DNA of 64,000 bases, from assembly GCA_963971535.1 (NCBI GenBank), contig OZ020591.1:14725577-14789576 (forward strand). Reading direction: 5' to 3'. Below, piece after piece: positions 24,212 to 34,448 of the stretch. Position 1 is the first letter of the stretch; every line of letters starts with the position of its first letter. The position numbers and the translations under genes were made by a program. The notes beneath the pieces are model-generated. The model was not told the DNA's origin. It was given only the letters and a program-made list of their open reading frames with translations, and did not search any database. The stretch comes from Notolepis coatsorum. Its lineage: Eukaryota > Chordata > Actinopteri > Aulopiformes > Paralepididae.

Positions 24212-25113
24212 ACCCTTTGGACTTTTTGAATTCCTAAGAATGCCTTTCGGGCTCATGGGGGCGGCGCAGACGTTTCAGCGCCTGATGGACTCTGTGCTCC
24301 AGGACATGCCGTTTTTGTTTGTGTACTTGGATGACATTCTTGTAGCCAGTACATCCATAGAGTAGCACATGACACACCTCCAGCAGCGGTTTGAGCAGCT
24401 CAGTAAACACGGCCTCATCGTCAACCCGACCAAGTGCCAGTTTGGGCAGTCCTCCATCACCTTCCTCGGACACCATGTCACTCCACAGGGAGCCACCCCA
24501 CTCCCCGCCAGGGTGGAGGCCATTACCAGTTTTCCTCGTCCCCGCACTGTACGGTCTCTACAGGAGTTCCTGGGCATGGTGAACTTTTACAACCGGTTCC
24601 TTCCCCATGCTGCCCACCTCATGCGCCCCTTGTACGAGGCCCTGCGGGGCAAAGTGCCCAAGGACGTGTTAGATTGGTCCTCGGGGATGGACAGCGCTTT
24701 TGGGGCTGCCAAGACCGCGCTAGCCAACGCTGCTCTGCTGGCGCGCCCCTCTCCCACTGCCCCGGTCGCCCTCACGACGGACGCCTCTGACTATGCAGTG
24801 GGAGCGGTGTGCGAGCAGTGGGTGGGCGGTTCCTGGCAGCCACTGGCCTTTTTTAGCAAACAGCTCCGCGACAACGAGCGTAAGTACAGTACTTTCGACA
24901 GGGAACTGCTGGGTCTGTTCCTCGCCACTAGGCACTTTAGATGCCTGTTGGAAGGCCGCCAGTTCACTGCCTTTGTGGACCACAAGCCGCTAACGTTCTC
25001 CATGGCCAATACCTCGGAGCCGTGGTCGGGACGTCAGCAGCGGCAGCTCTCTGCGATCTCCGAGTTAACCACGGACATTGAGCATGTGGCGGGCAAGGAC
25101 AACTTGCCACTTC
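24212..25113 (+). pseudogene. Gypsy RT-RNase H fragment
   Basis: Encodes [17 protein letters not shown], the catalytic YLDD motif (24328-24339), the RT thumb (FLGHHVTPQG, then FLGMVNFYNRF), and RNase H with TTDASDYAVGAV and FVDHKPLTF. A TAG stop at 24363 interrupts it shortly after YLDD, and the frame ends at HVAGKDN where the next hAT enters. Clearly a dead copy. Confidence 0.92.
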
Positions 25114-25118
25114 CGACT

Positions 25119-26373
25119 CAGGGCTGTACGTTAACTTTTTTTGCACATAGCACTGGTGCTACAGAGGTTGATAGTTTTGTAGCACAGGCCAAAATCTTGT
25201 AGCACAAGTATAAAACGTGTTATATTTGTAACAGTCACAAATGTGCCTATTGTATTTGTGTTATTTAGTTGCAGTACCATGTTTGGCTGTCATTTAGTAT
25301 ATCGCCATGTGTTATTATTACTATGATACTCTCATATGCTATTTTCAATTAATATCATAAACAACATAAGGAATATTAGCATAATTTTGAGTGGACTGAA
25401 GGAATGAGTCAGCGTTAATAGTTTTAAATGCAAATAATTTATTGAAACATAGAAGTGGGGTCGGTTGGGACACACACACACACACACAATGGGGGACCCT
25501 GATGTAAACAAGACAAACGTCTTTCTCTGGTCTGCATCCCCTTAACAATTGTGTGTATTGAGCCGTACTGTACCCATTCTGCAATCTGTTAATAAAGTTT
25601 TCATTCATTCATTCACACACACTGTTTCAACTCACCACCCCCGCATCATATTGTAGTCTAGTCTGTCTTCAAACTTCCACTCCTCTCGAAACTTGTTTAT
25701 ATTTGAATATCATCATTATCTGTCCATCCTCAGTTTACTATAATATACTCCTGTCCTGAGTCCTGACTAGTGACTTCATCGTCTTTCCAAACGCACGCAC
25801 ACACACACACACACGGGGAAGGGGAGAGAGTGCCCCCCCATTTCCCTTTCCACACTGTGTCTGCGCCTCTGATCAGGATTAGCTTGTTAGCTTGCTAACG
25901 TTGTAGTGATTGTAATGGTACATAAACGTTAATTTCGGGCGATGTGCGCATAAAGGAATGGCGACGGTGCAAAGCATGTAGATGCATTTGACCCGTTGCG
26001 AGAAAGAAAAAACACCACAGACTTATTTCGGGACGTGTAGGCGCACTGCTGTGTTAACGCAGCAGTGCGCAACCAACCGACCAACGCGCTGCTCTGCTAG
26101 CAGAAGCACGGATAGGGCGGATATGACTCGTCGAGTTGTCACAAGAGTTTTTTCAAAATAAGAGTATCATATGCACCTGAACATTGCTAGCTTTCGGAGC
26201 CTAGCTGGAGCTGCGCGTGGGCAGAAATGAGACCCGCTACAGGATTTTCAAAATAAGAGTATCTATATGAACCGAATCCCTATCGCACCAGTGCTACTGA
26301 AGTAAATCCATCCATCGCACAGACAGCTGTTGCTGTAGCACGTGCGATATATATGTCGCACTGTACACCCCTG
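25119..26373. mobile_element. hAT-like element within gypsy
   Basis: Ends CAGGGCTGTACG and GTACACCCCTG form the inverted repeat. Only CGACT is shared by both flanks (25114-25118 and 26374-26378), so the duplication is partly eroded or shorter than 8 bp. The gypsy reading frame stops at its left edge and resumes at its right edge. It carries a LINE 3' end at 25489-25615. Confidence 0.75.
25489..25615 (+). mobile_element. LINE 3' end
   Basis: From ATGGGGGACCCTGATGTAAA to AAAGTTTTCATTCATTCATT, nested in the hAT element 25119-26373, which is itself in gypsy. Confidence 0.88.
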
Positions 26374-26804
26374 CGACTGCCTCTCTCTGGCGGTCATCGG
26401 GTCCGTCCACTTGGGACTCGATTATGCCACCATGGCGGCAGACCAAGCCACAGACTCAGACATTCAGGCCTATCGGACGGGCCCTACTGCACTGCAGCTG
26501 GAGGATGTGGTGTTCGACACAGCTAACGCCACTCTCCTCTGCGACATCTCCACTGGCCAACCGCGCCCTATGGTGCCTACGGCCTGGCGGCGCAGGGTTT
26601 TTAACATGATCCACAGCCTTTCCCACCCAGGTGTGAAGGCCTCGACTAAGCTGGTGGGGGTCAAGTTGGCCTCCAGAAGGATGTTAGGACCTGGGCTAGC
26701 TCATGTGTGGCGTGCCAGCGTGCCAAGGTGCACCGCCATACCAAAGCCCCTTTGGCACCGTTTATAGTGCCAGAGAGGCGGTTCGACCATGTGAATGTGG
26801 ACCT
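26374..26804 (+). pseudogene. Gypsy RNase H end and integrase zinc-binding domain
   Basis: Encodes the linker LAVIGSVHLGLDYATMA and then the integrase H2C2 domain. The first half (NMIHSLSHPGVKA) is in one frame, and the second half with the two cysteines (SCVACQRAKVH) is in another, so there is a frameshift near 26670. It ends with the VNVDLVGP start of the catalytic core, where the next hAT is inserted. Confidence 0.88.
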
Positions 26805-27226
26805 GGTGGGTCCAGGGTACAAAATAGTTACATGCCCAGCGCCATTGGCTTGTAGATTTATTAGTTGACGCCTAGAATTTAAGGTCTGCCCGCCACCTGG
26901 CGGCTAACAAAATACACTGCATCTACCGCTTCTCCTCCGCTCCAATCCACTCCCTCCAGGCCGCTCACAGTGGTTTAACACTGATGTAATATACATGTAA
27001 GTACAATGCCAAAGCAACAGATGGCGATGTACAAACATGAAGACCATTTTCAACCAATGAAAAGGGTGAACCTGTGATATCCTGTTCAGGCTTTGTCACT
27101 CACAGGATGTTAGAAAAAGTTTTGACGCCATTGTTGTCGTTAGCTTACATGCTAACGTTAATGGCAGCGACCATAGCATTGTGGCTAGGCTAGCTATCAT
27201 CGCTTAATAGAGCTAGTGAATGGATA

Positions 27227-27298
27227 AACAACGTTATTTAACATTGCAGAATGGGTACAATTACAATGCGGCTCAATACAAACAATTGTTAAGGGGCC
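27227..27298 (-). mobile_element. LINE 3' end, short
   Basis: Minus-strand copy of the LINE tip (ATTGCAGAATGGGTACAATT, then CAATTGTTAAGGGG), lacking the usual tetranucleotide tail. Confidence 0.7.
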
Positions 27299-28233
27299 CA
27301 GGGGGTGTAGACTGTTGTAGTTTGAGCTAATTTATACCATGCTCAAAAAAAAATCTGCCGAGCGATGTGGCGCGGGGAGCGCTCGATTCAAGGTTAGCGA
27401 GCGGAGAGCGACTTGGGGGCGGGGTCAACATGAGCGATTAGCGGAGCAATTCGTTTCCTTATATCGCTTCCTCCAGGGTTCCAACTTTTGTTGACAAAAT
27501 GCAACCCTGCTCAGCTACGGGGAATCGGCGCTCTCTCTCTAGACTAGAAAGGTGCACTCAGTAGAGCACAGATGTCCGCCAGGGCGGCAGCCACACATAA
27601 TAATAATAATAATAATAATAGATTGGATTTGTAATGCACTTTTTGTTCACTGGGATCCCAAAGTGCTACACTACATGGTTAAAACAGTTAAAAAAATAGA
27701 AATTAAATAGTTATTAGTAAAACAAATAAAATAAAATACAGAATAAAAATAAGATAAAAATAGAACATAGTTCATTAAAAACATAGTATAAACAGACAAT
27801 TTAAAAACAAAAGCGCAATAAAATTTAAATAAAAAGCTAACAGTCAAAGGCCTTTTTGAACAGGTAGGTTTTCAGGCCTGCCTTCTCTCTCTATCTATAT
27901 ATCTATATCTACCTCTCTCTCTCTGTTCAATGATTTAAGGTGGCCAAACGTTACAATATAAATACTAATTGGATTTGTGGCTGGTAAAAAATCTGCCCGG
28001 CTGCCTGGTAGTTTTTAAAATCTACCAGCCAAATGGCTGGTAAGTCAAAAAGTTAAGTTTGTTCTAGGGCTGGGCGATATGACGATATTATATAAATATC
28101 GGGTACAGTTCATTAACGATACACTTTTTCAACGTATCGTGGATATCGTGATGTTTTGCCCAAGAGGATTGTGTCGCGTCAATCTGTCCACACGTTACTC
28201 GTTCATATCTCAGCCTGTGCTGAGATATGCCCA

Positions 28234-28264
28234 TTCCGCGGTCTGTTAATAAAGTTTTCAATCA
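28234..28264 (+). mobile_element. LINE 3' tip
   Basis: Only the last 30 bases, GTCTGTTAATAAAGTTTTCA, are present: a heavily truncated copy. Confidence 0.6.
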
Positions 28265-28532
28265 GACAGATGTATGGAAAGGCTTTTATTATAACATTCG
28301 TTGTAGTAAAATCATTATGCCTCATTTAGTCATCCTGTGAAGCACTGGTCTCCTACTCGACGGCCGCGGGGAGCTAACGTTAGTAGCTTTGTTGATGTTC
28401 AGCACACGGGACATTCAGGAAGTCAAAAACGTATAACGCTTGCCGATTGGTGCTAAGAACAGCAGGGCGGGTGCAAGCGGTGTGACGTCATTGGCAGACT
28501 CGACTGTCAATCAAAATGATTATGTTTCCGTC

Positions 28533-28660
28533 AGAATGAATGAATGAAAACTGTATTAAAAGGTTGCAGAATGGGTACAATACAGTACAGGAGGATGAAG
28601 ACCAGAAAAAGACTTTCGGCTTTTTTACATAAGGGTCCTCCATTTTCAATTCATCAAAAC
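28533..28660 (-). mobile_element. LINE 3' end
   Basis: Minus-strand copy starting GAATGAATGAAAAC (the tail) and running through GCAGAATGGGTACAATACAG. Nested in 28065-29107. Confidence 0.85.
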
Positions 28661-28715
28661 ATTTAGAGACATACATATATACAGTAGTTTCATAAAAATG
28701 CTAAAATGCTATTTA

Positions 28716-28852
28716 TTGATTGATTGATTTAAAACTTTAACATATTGCAGAATGGGTACAGTACAGCTCAATACATACAATTGTTAAGGGGATGCAGACC
28801 AGAGAAAGAGTTTAGTCTTGTTTACATCAGGGTCCCCCATTTTCAATTCATC
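28716..28852 (-). mobile_element. LINE 3' end
   Basis: Minus-strand copy with a TTGATTGATTGATT tail and the GGGGATGCAGACCAGAGAAA block. Nested in the same hAT as the two previous copies. Confidence 0.85.
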
Positions 28853-29127
28853 ATATTTCATATCTAAATCATATAATATCTCATATGCAATATATAATCT
28901 AATAATCTAAATCTAATATAAAAATGCTAAATGCATGGGTATTTTATTTTGTCTTTAATGTTAGCTTGCAAACTCAAATACTGTCTTGGTAAGCCTCATA
29001 ATGAATTGTTTGGGGTAAAAAAGAAAAACATCGTGATGTGTATCGTGTATCGCTGAAAGGTCAGAAAATATCGTGATATCATATTTAGGCCATATCGCCC
29101 AGCCCTAGTTTGTTCCCTGGGTGGGCC

Positions 29128-30063
29128 CCCTGCCCCCCTCCCACGGATATACTCACCTCCTCACCATGGTGGACAGGACCACCAGGTGGCTGGAGGCTGT
29201 TCCACTGTCCTCCACTACGGCAGCGGAGGTGGCCCAGGCGTTCATCGGCTGCTGGGTGGCCCGTTTTGTCACACCGGGGGACATCACAAGCGACAGGGGC
29301 CCCCAGTTCACTTCGGAGCTCTGGACTGCAGTTGGGGAGCACCTGGGGGTGAAGATCCACCGCACTACGGCGTACAACCCGCAGGGCAACAGACTTTGTG
29401 AGCGGTTCCATAGGGACATGAAGGCCGCTCTTCGGGCTGCCCTTACGGATGGCGACTGGGTTGACCGCCTCCCGTGGGTCTTGCTTGTTCTTCGTTCTGC
29501 CCCCAAAGAGGACCTCCAGGCCTCGTCCGCTGAGCTGGTGTACGGCCAGCCGCTGCGGGTCCCTGGGGAGTTCTTTCCGGAGGCCACAGCTTCCTGGTCC
29601 GTCGCCTCCCATCGAACAGTGTCCCGGGGTGTTGCCGATGCCCTTATTCCCATTCCAACATCCCGCCACTGCCTTCCCCAGTCCAGTCCCCAGGGACCTG
29701 CCATTGTCCAAATATGTGTTCATCCGGCACGACAGCCATCGGACCCCGCTGCAGCCCCCTTATGACGAGCCTTTCCGTGTCCTGGAGGCAGGCACTAAAA
29801 ACGTTGTTGTGGACATGGGGGGCAGGCCAGAGCGGGTCACTATAGACGTCTTAAGCCTGCTCACTTGGACAAGGACGAACCAGTTCAGTCGGCCCTACCC
29901 CCGCGGCGGGGGCGCCCCCCGGTTTCGGCTCAGACCCCTTCCCCGTCCTCTGTTCCGGCCTTGGCCCCTTCCATGGCCCGGCCGCTGGTCCCACTTCTCT
30001 CCCTTAATCCCCCTCTTGTTAAGCACAGTCGGTTCGGCCGCTTGATCCGTCCCCCTCCACGTT
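29128..30063 (+). pseudogene. Gypsy integrase core and C-terminal fragment
   Basis: Encodes the integrase catalytic core: TMVDRTTRWLEAVPL, then ITSDRGPQFTSELW (second catalytic Asp) and NRLCERFHRDMK (catalytic Glu). A frameshift near 29590-29690 moves the C-terminal part (KYVFIRHD, then FRVLEAGTKN) to another frame. The stop at 30063 is followed by about 90 non-coding bases and the LTR. Confidence 0.9.
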
Positions 30064-30156
30064 GACTATTTCATGCTGTGATCTGTTCACTGATGGACTG
30101 TTCACTGGCTATTAATTAGTTGCAGTTTTTGTATTGGTGAATTCTTGGGGGGCCTG

Positions 30157-30356
30157 TGTGGTGACCTATATTAAGAGACATTCACCAAGGTGGGCTTGTG
30201 CCTTTAAGGGCGGGGGTTTTACTGTTTAGGGGAAAGGGGAAATACCACTTCCGGTTCCGGGTTAAGTTGGTTGTTGTTGTAAATGCTATGTGCAGTGAGA
30301 AGTAAAGTACCTCAACTCGAACCACGTCTCTGCCTTGCTACTTTCTTATCGCCACA
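30157..30356 (+). repeat. 3' LTR of broken gypsy element
   Basis: A 200-bp segment starts TGTGGTGACC after the purine tract CTTGGGGGGCCTG and ends TATCGCCACA, the expected TG...CA form. It lies directly downstream of the integrase frame. The matching 5' LTR is not in the window, so the boundaries are inferred. Confidence 0.65.
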
Positions 30357-30375
30357 GCAGCCTATTACTAGCCTC

Positions 30376-30878
30376 TAGGGCTGACCCCTATTAGTAGATT
30401 ACTCGACTAATCGGTCGAAAGGAGCCGTAGTCGACTAGCCAACCTCTTAGTCGAATACAAAAAAAATATATATATTTATTTATAATTTTTTTTCATTCTT
30501 TCCAAAACAAAAGAGGCCTAGAAGCATGGTTAACGCTAATGGCACGCATACCAGAGGCTAACTGCCTACGAAAACAGGCACAGAGGCACTGAAAGAGGAT
30601 TTCACCCATCTAATGAACACACTAGACTAGACAAATATCAAGATGTATCCATCAGTGGACCAATTGCATGCTTTTGCAGAGGACAAGAAGCCTTCAGTCG
30701 ACTCCTTCAGACATTAAGCACCCCCCACAGCCCAAATGGAATGATAAAATATATATATATATGTTTTTTAATATTAAAAATATGATGCCTTTTAATTTTT
30801 TTTGTCCAATAGGCGACTAACAGCAAATTTTGGCCAATCATAGTCGACCATCCAAATCCTTAGTCGGGGACAGCCCTA
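30376..30878. mobile_element. hAT-like element, TSD CTAGCCTC
   Basis: Ends TAGGGCTGACCCC and GGGGACAGCCCTA with a perfect 8-bp duplication CTAGCCTC at 30368-30375 and 30879-30886. Internal ACTCGACTAATCGG and AGTCGACTAG motifs relate it to the element around 21260. It is non-coding, 503 bp. Confidence 0.93.
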
Positions 30879-31086
30879 CTAGCCTCCCAGGAATTACCCT
30901 AAACCGCTCTAAAACCATACTTATATTCACCACGGTATAAAACGGGAATGTATGGATGGAAAAATTATTCCTTTTTCACATCTTGAATGATGGATACTCG
31001 ATGTCAAATGGGCCATGTGTTAATGATAAAGTTATCTACTGCATCTTTATGTTTGTTATTCATATTATTATTATTCCTCCCTCCAG

Positions 31087-33308
31087 ACCCCCCACAGCTC
31101 TCTGTCTGTGAAGAGGAGGTTCCCCCTGAGCAGCAGGAGAGGAGCCCCAGTCTGAGCCAGGAGGAGCCAGAGCCCCTACAGATGAAAGAGGAACAGGAGG
31201 AACTCTGGATCAGTCAGGAGGGAGAGCAGCTTCAAGGTCTGGAGGAGGCTGATATCATCAAGTTCACTTTCAACCCTGTCCCTGTGAAGAGTGAAGATGA
31301 TGAAGAGAAACCTCAGTCCTCATGGTTTAACCAAACCCAGGACCCAGAGTCTCTACAGATTAAAGAGGAACAGGAGGAACTCTGGATCAGTCAGGAGGGA
31401 GAGGAGCTTCCTGTCTCTGTGAAGAGTGAACATGATGAAGAGAAACCTCAGTCCTCACTGCTCAGCCAAACCCAGGACTCAGAGCTCCTACAGATCAAAG
31501 AGGAACAGGAGGAACTGTGTCAAGATCTAGAGGAGGCTGATGGCTCCAAGATGACCTTACACCCTGTGAAATATGAACATGGTGGAGAGAATACTCTGTC
31601 CTCACTGCTCAGCCAAACCCAGGACTCAGAGCTCCTACAGATCAAAGAGGAACTACATCAAGAGCTGGAAGAAGCTGATCTCTCCAAGATCACAGTAGAC
31701 CCAGTGAAATGTGAAGATGGTCAAGAGAACACTCTGTCCTTCCAGCCTCTTCAAACCCAGAGGGAGAAAAACAGAGAAGCTTACTCTTTACCCAGCACCT
31801 CAACTGAACACATGAAAACAGAACCTGGTGGAGAGGACTGTGGAGTATCAGAACCAGCCAGTAACTTATATCCAGATGGTGATTTAGAACCAACTAGAGA
31901 TGGCCAGCTTCTCTCTTCAGACTGTCCTGACACTGATGACAGTGATGATTGGAAGGAGAGTGGGGAACCTCAGTCAGGTTTAAAGATGCTAATATCAGAC
32001 AAGAAACAAAAAACATTAAGTTTGTCTCATACAGGACAGAAACCATTTAGTTGTTCAGTTTGTGGAAAAGGGTTCAGGGACAAAGGAATTTTGAACAGAC
32101 ACATGTCAACTCATACAGAAGAGAAACCATTTAGTTGTTCAGTTTGTTCAAAAGGGTTCAATCAGAAAGTACATTTGAAGATCCACATGACAAGTCACAC
32201 AGGAGAGAAACCATTTAGTTGTTCAGTTTGTGGAAAAGGCTTCAGTGACAAAGGAACTTTGAACAGACACATGTCAACTCATACAGGAGAGAAACCATTT
32301 AGTTGTTCAGTTTGTGGAAAAGGGTTCACTCACAAAGGACATTTTAATATCCACATGAGAACTCATACAGGAGAGAAACCATTTAGTTGTTCAGTTTGTT
32401 CTAAAGGATTCAGTGAGAAAGGACATTTGAATATCCACATGAGAACTCATACAGGAGAGAAACCATTTAGTTGTTCAGTTTGTTCTAAAGGGTTCAGTGA
32501 GAAAGGACATTTGAATATCCACATGAGAACTCATACAGGAGAGAAACCATTTAGTTGTTCAGTTTGTGGGAAAGGGTTCAGTGAGAAAGGACATTTGAAG
32601 ATCCACATGATAACTCATACAGGAGAGAAACCATTTAGTTGTTTAGTTTGTGGAAAAGGGTTCACTCTCAAAGGACATTTGAAGATCCACATGAGAACTC
32701 ATACAGGAGAGAAACCCTTTAGTTGTTCAGTTTGTGAAAAAGGCTTCAGTCACAAAGTAACTCTGAAAATACACATGAGAACTCATACAGGAGAGAAATC
32801 ACTTAGTTGTTCAGTTTGTGGAAAAGGCTTCAGTGACAAAGGAACTTTGAACAAACACATGTCAACTCATACAGGTGAGAAACTATTTAGTTGTTCAGTT
32901 TGTGGAAAAGGGTTCACTCACAAAGGACATTTGAATATCCACATGAGAACTCATACAGGAGAGAAACCATTTAGTTGTTCAGTTTGTTCAAAAGGGTTCA
33001 GTGAGAAAGGACATTTGAATATCCACATGAGAACTCATACAGGAGAGAAACCATTTAGTTGTTCAGTTTGTGGGAAAGGGTTCAGTGATAAAGGACATTT
33101 GAAGATCCACATGATAACTCATACAGGAGAGAAACCATGTAGTTGTTTAGTTTGTGGAAAAGGGTTCACTCACAAAGCACATTTGAAGATCCACATGAGA
33201 ACTCATACAGGAGAGAAACCCTTTAGTTGTTCAGTTTGTGAAAAAGGCTTCAGTCACAAAGGAACTCTGAAAATACACATGAGAACTCATACAGGAGAGA
33301 AATCCTGA
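31087..33308 (+). CDS. C2H2 zinc-finger protein, main exon
   Basis: Probable nuclear DNA-binding transcription regulator. The exon starts after a splice acceptor (TTATTCCTCCCTCCAG) at 31087. The reading frame stays open upstream to an ATG at 30987, but that extension is a hydrophobic run from the AT-rich intron and is not favoured. The N-terminal 300 residues are acidic, with four to five repeats of an [13 protein letters not shown]-type module and [10 protein letters not shown] blocks. They contain about nine psi-K-x-E motifs (IKEE, VKSE, VKYE, VKCE, MKTE) that resemble SUMO acceptor sites. Fifteen C2H2 fingers follow from 32050, each 28 residues (CSVCGKGF...H...H) joined by HTGEKPF linkers. 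All Cys and His ligands are present in every finger. With exon 1 at 9456 the protein would be about 746 residues. Neighbours are only transposons. The stop at 33306 falls just before relic fingers. Confidence 0.92.
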
Positions 33309-33520
33309 AGTTTGTGGAAATGGTTCAGTGATAAAGGGGTTCTGAGAAGACACATGGGAAGTCATACTGGAGAGAAACTCTAGTTGTTTAATTTGTTGGA
33401 ACAGGTTCAGAGATAAAGTGAATGTGAAAATGCACAATAAGTCATTGTAGACCATTTAGCTGTCCAGTTTGTGGCAAAATATTTATTCAGAAAGGTAATT
33501 AACATGGAAACAACATGTTA
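33309..33520 (+). pseudogene. Relic C2H2 fingers after the stop
   Basis: Beyond the stop, broken frames still encode finger pieces: CGNGSVIKG or, shifted, DKGVLRRHMGSH, then CLICWNRFRDKVNVKMH, and PFSCPVCGKIFIQKGN. A deletion of the CCATTTAGTTGTTC part of the finger at 33304 created the stop. The ancestral protein therefore probably had up to three more fingers. Confidence 0.75.
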
Positions 33521-33937
33521 ACTATATTCAAGGGGAAATATCTAAGTCAGTAGAAATCTTGTATACATGTAAGGATATATTAAACTATAAAGCCTTGTAC
33601 ATTATCTACTGCTCACCTTACATATCTTACTATGGGGGATATGTAAGTATGGGGGTCGACATAAAATACTGTAAATCCGATAGTCTTACTGCAAAAGCGT
33701 GCCATCTGAAGCCTTTATAAGGCTGGTTACTATCACCACACAAATCCACTGTTTATAAAGTCTCATGTTATGAAATTTAATGATTTGGTTTATTATACAA
33801 TTATGCAAATAATGTACAGAGCTAAAGCAAAGTTACTCCCGGACGGTGTGCAAAGGTTTTTTTTCAATACATGAAAGAAAATATGATTTGAGAGACATTT
33901 GTAAATTTACTGTTCAAAAAGCTAAGAAATGGATTAA
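33521..33937. other. Downstream region of the zinc-finger gene
   Basis: AT-rich, no reading frame of note, no clear AATAAA signal close to the stop. Presumably 3' UTR and intergenic sequence. Confidence 0.4.
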
Positions 33938-33951
33938 AAGGAGATGTATTT

Positions 33952-34434
33952 TTTTTTTTTTTTATCCACTTTTTCTCCCATTTTTCTATATTTTCTCCCA
34001 TCCCAATTTCGTATCATCCAATTCAAGCCTCCCCTGTCACGAACGCTGTTTCTTGCCTCCCACAAGCCGGCTGCAATGTGGACTAAGTCATACATAGCAC
34101 AAGTCCCCTCCGGTACTTGAGGTAACAGCAGTCGCATCTTTTCACCTGCGCAGCTCGATCTCTCAGTGGTGAGAAGTAACGCATGGGAGGCTCACGCTGC
34201 CCCCGACACTTCCTGATTCCACTGCGCAGGCGCACCAACCGACCTGTAGGAGTCGCTGTCCACAACGCCCGATCCCCACCCATCAGTTTCCCACCCCCTA
34301 ATACGGCCAATGTGTATTAGTACGGACGACCAGCTAAACTGAAAGCAAATGTGGAGCGCTGGGCTCGAACAGGCGAGCCCAGCGTCTCCAGATTTCGTGG
34401 CGAGCGCCTTGCCCACTACGCCACGTAGCCGCCC
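33952..34434 (-). mobile_element. tRNA-derived SINE with 14-bp TSD
   Basis: On the minus strand the head GGGCGGCTACGTGGCGTAGT and a B-box-like TGTTCGAGCCC mark a tRNA-derived promoter. The element ends in a poly-A tract (T-run at 33952). A perfect 14-bp direct repeat AAGGAGATGTATTT flanks it at 33938-33951 and 34435-34448, the hallmark of LINE-assisted insertion. It shares tail-half motifs (GGAGTCGCTGT on plus) with the SINE at 2788-3277, so both are one family or relatives. Confidence 0.9.
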
Positions 34435-34448
34435 AAGGAGATGTATTT

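Larger units (their letters stand above)
28065..29107. mobile_element. Nested hAT-like element, TSD GTTTGTTC
   Basis: Ends TAGGGCTGGGCGATATG and CATATCGCCCAGCCCTA with a perfect duplication GTTTGTTC at 28057-28064 and 29108-29115. Same family as 21383-22035. Three LINE 3' ends have landed inside it. Confidence 0.95.
26813..29119. mobile_element. hAT-like element within gypsy integrase
   Basis: Ends CAGGGTACAAAATAG and TTAAGTTTGTTCCCTG with flanks GGTGGGTC (26805-26812) and GGTGGGCC (29120-29127), 7 of 8 matching. A further complete element at 28065-29107 lies just inside its right end. It also holds an inverted LINE 3' end at 27227 and a short TAA repeat at 27598. No transposase. Confidence 0.82.
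22900..30356 (+). mobile_element. Ty3/gypsy element broken by three hAT insertions
   Basis: Four coding fragments in the same orientation and in proper order (RT start, RT-RNase H, integrase zinc-binding domain, integrase core and C-terminus), followed by a purine tract, CTTGGGGGGCC, and one LTR. The gaps between them are hAT-like elements at 23042-24203, 25119-26373 and 26813-29119. Gag, protease, the RT N-terminus and the 5' LTR are missing from the window. Standard order (RT before integrase) separates it from the element at 42082. Confidence 0.9.

Noticed and set aside
29085-29723. Long minus-strand frames opposite the gypsy integrase and opposite the two gag-pol frames
   Set aside because: Shadow frames of GC-rich coding DNA. 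The plus strand carries the recognisable domains.
30987-31086. ATG at 30987 as the start of the zinc-finger protein
   Set aside because: The extension is hydrophobic, comes from AT-rich intron-like DNA and ends at a good splice acceptor. An upstream exon with fitting phase exists. It remains a possible alternative start.
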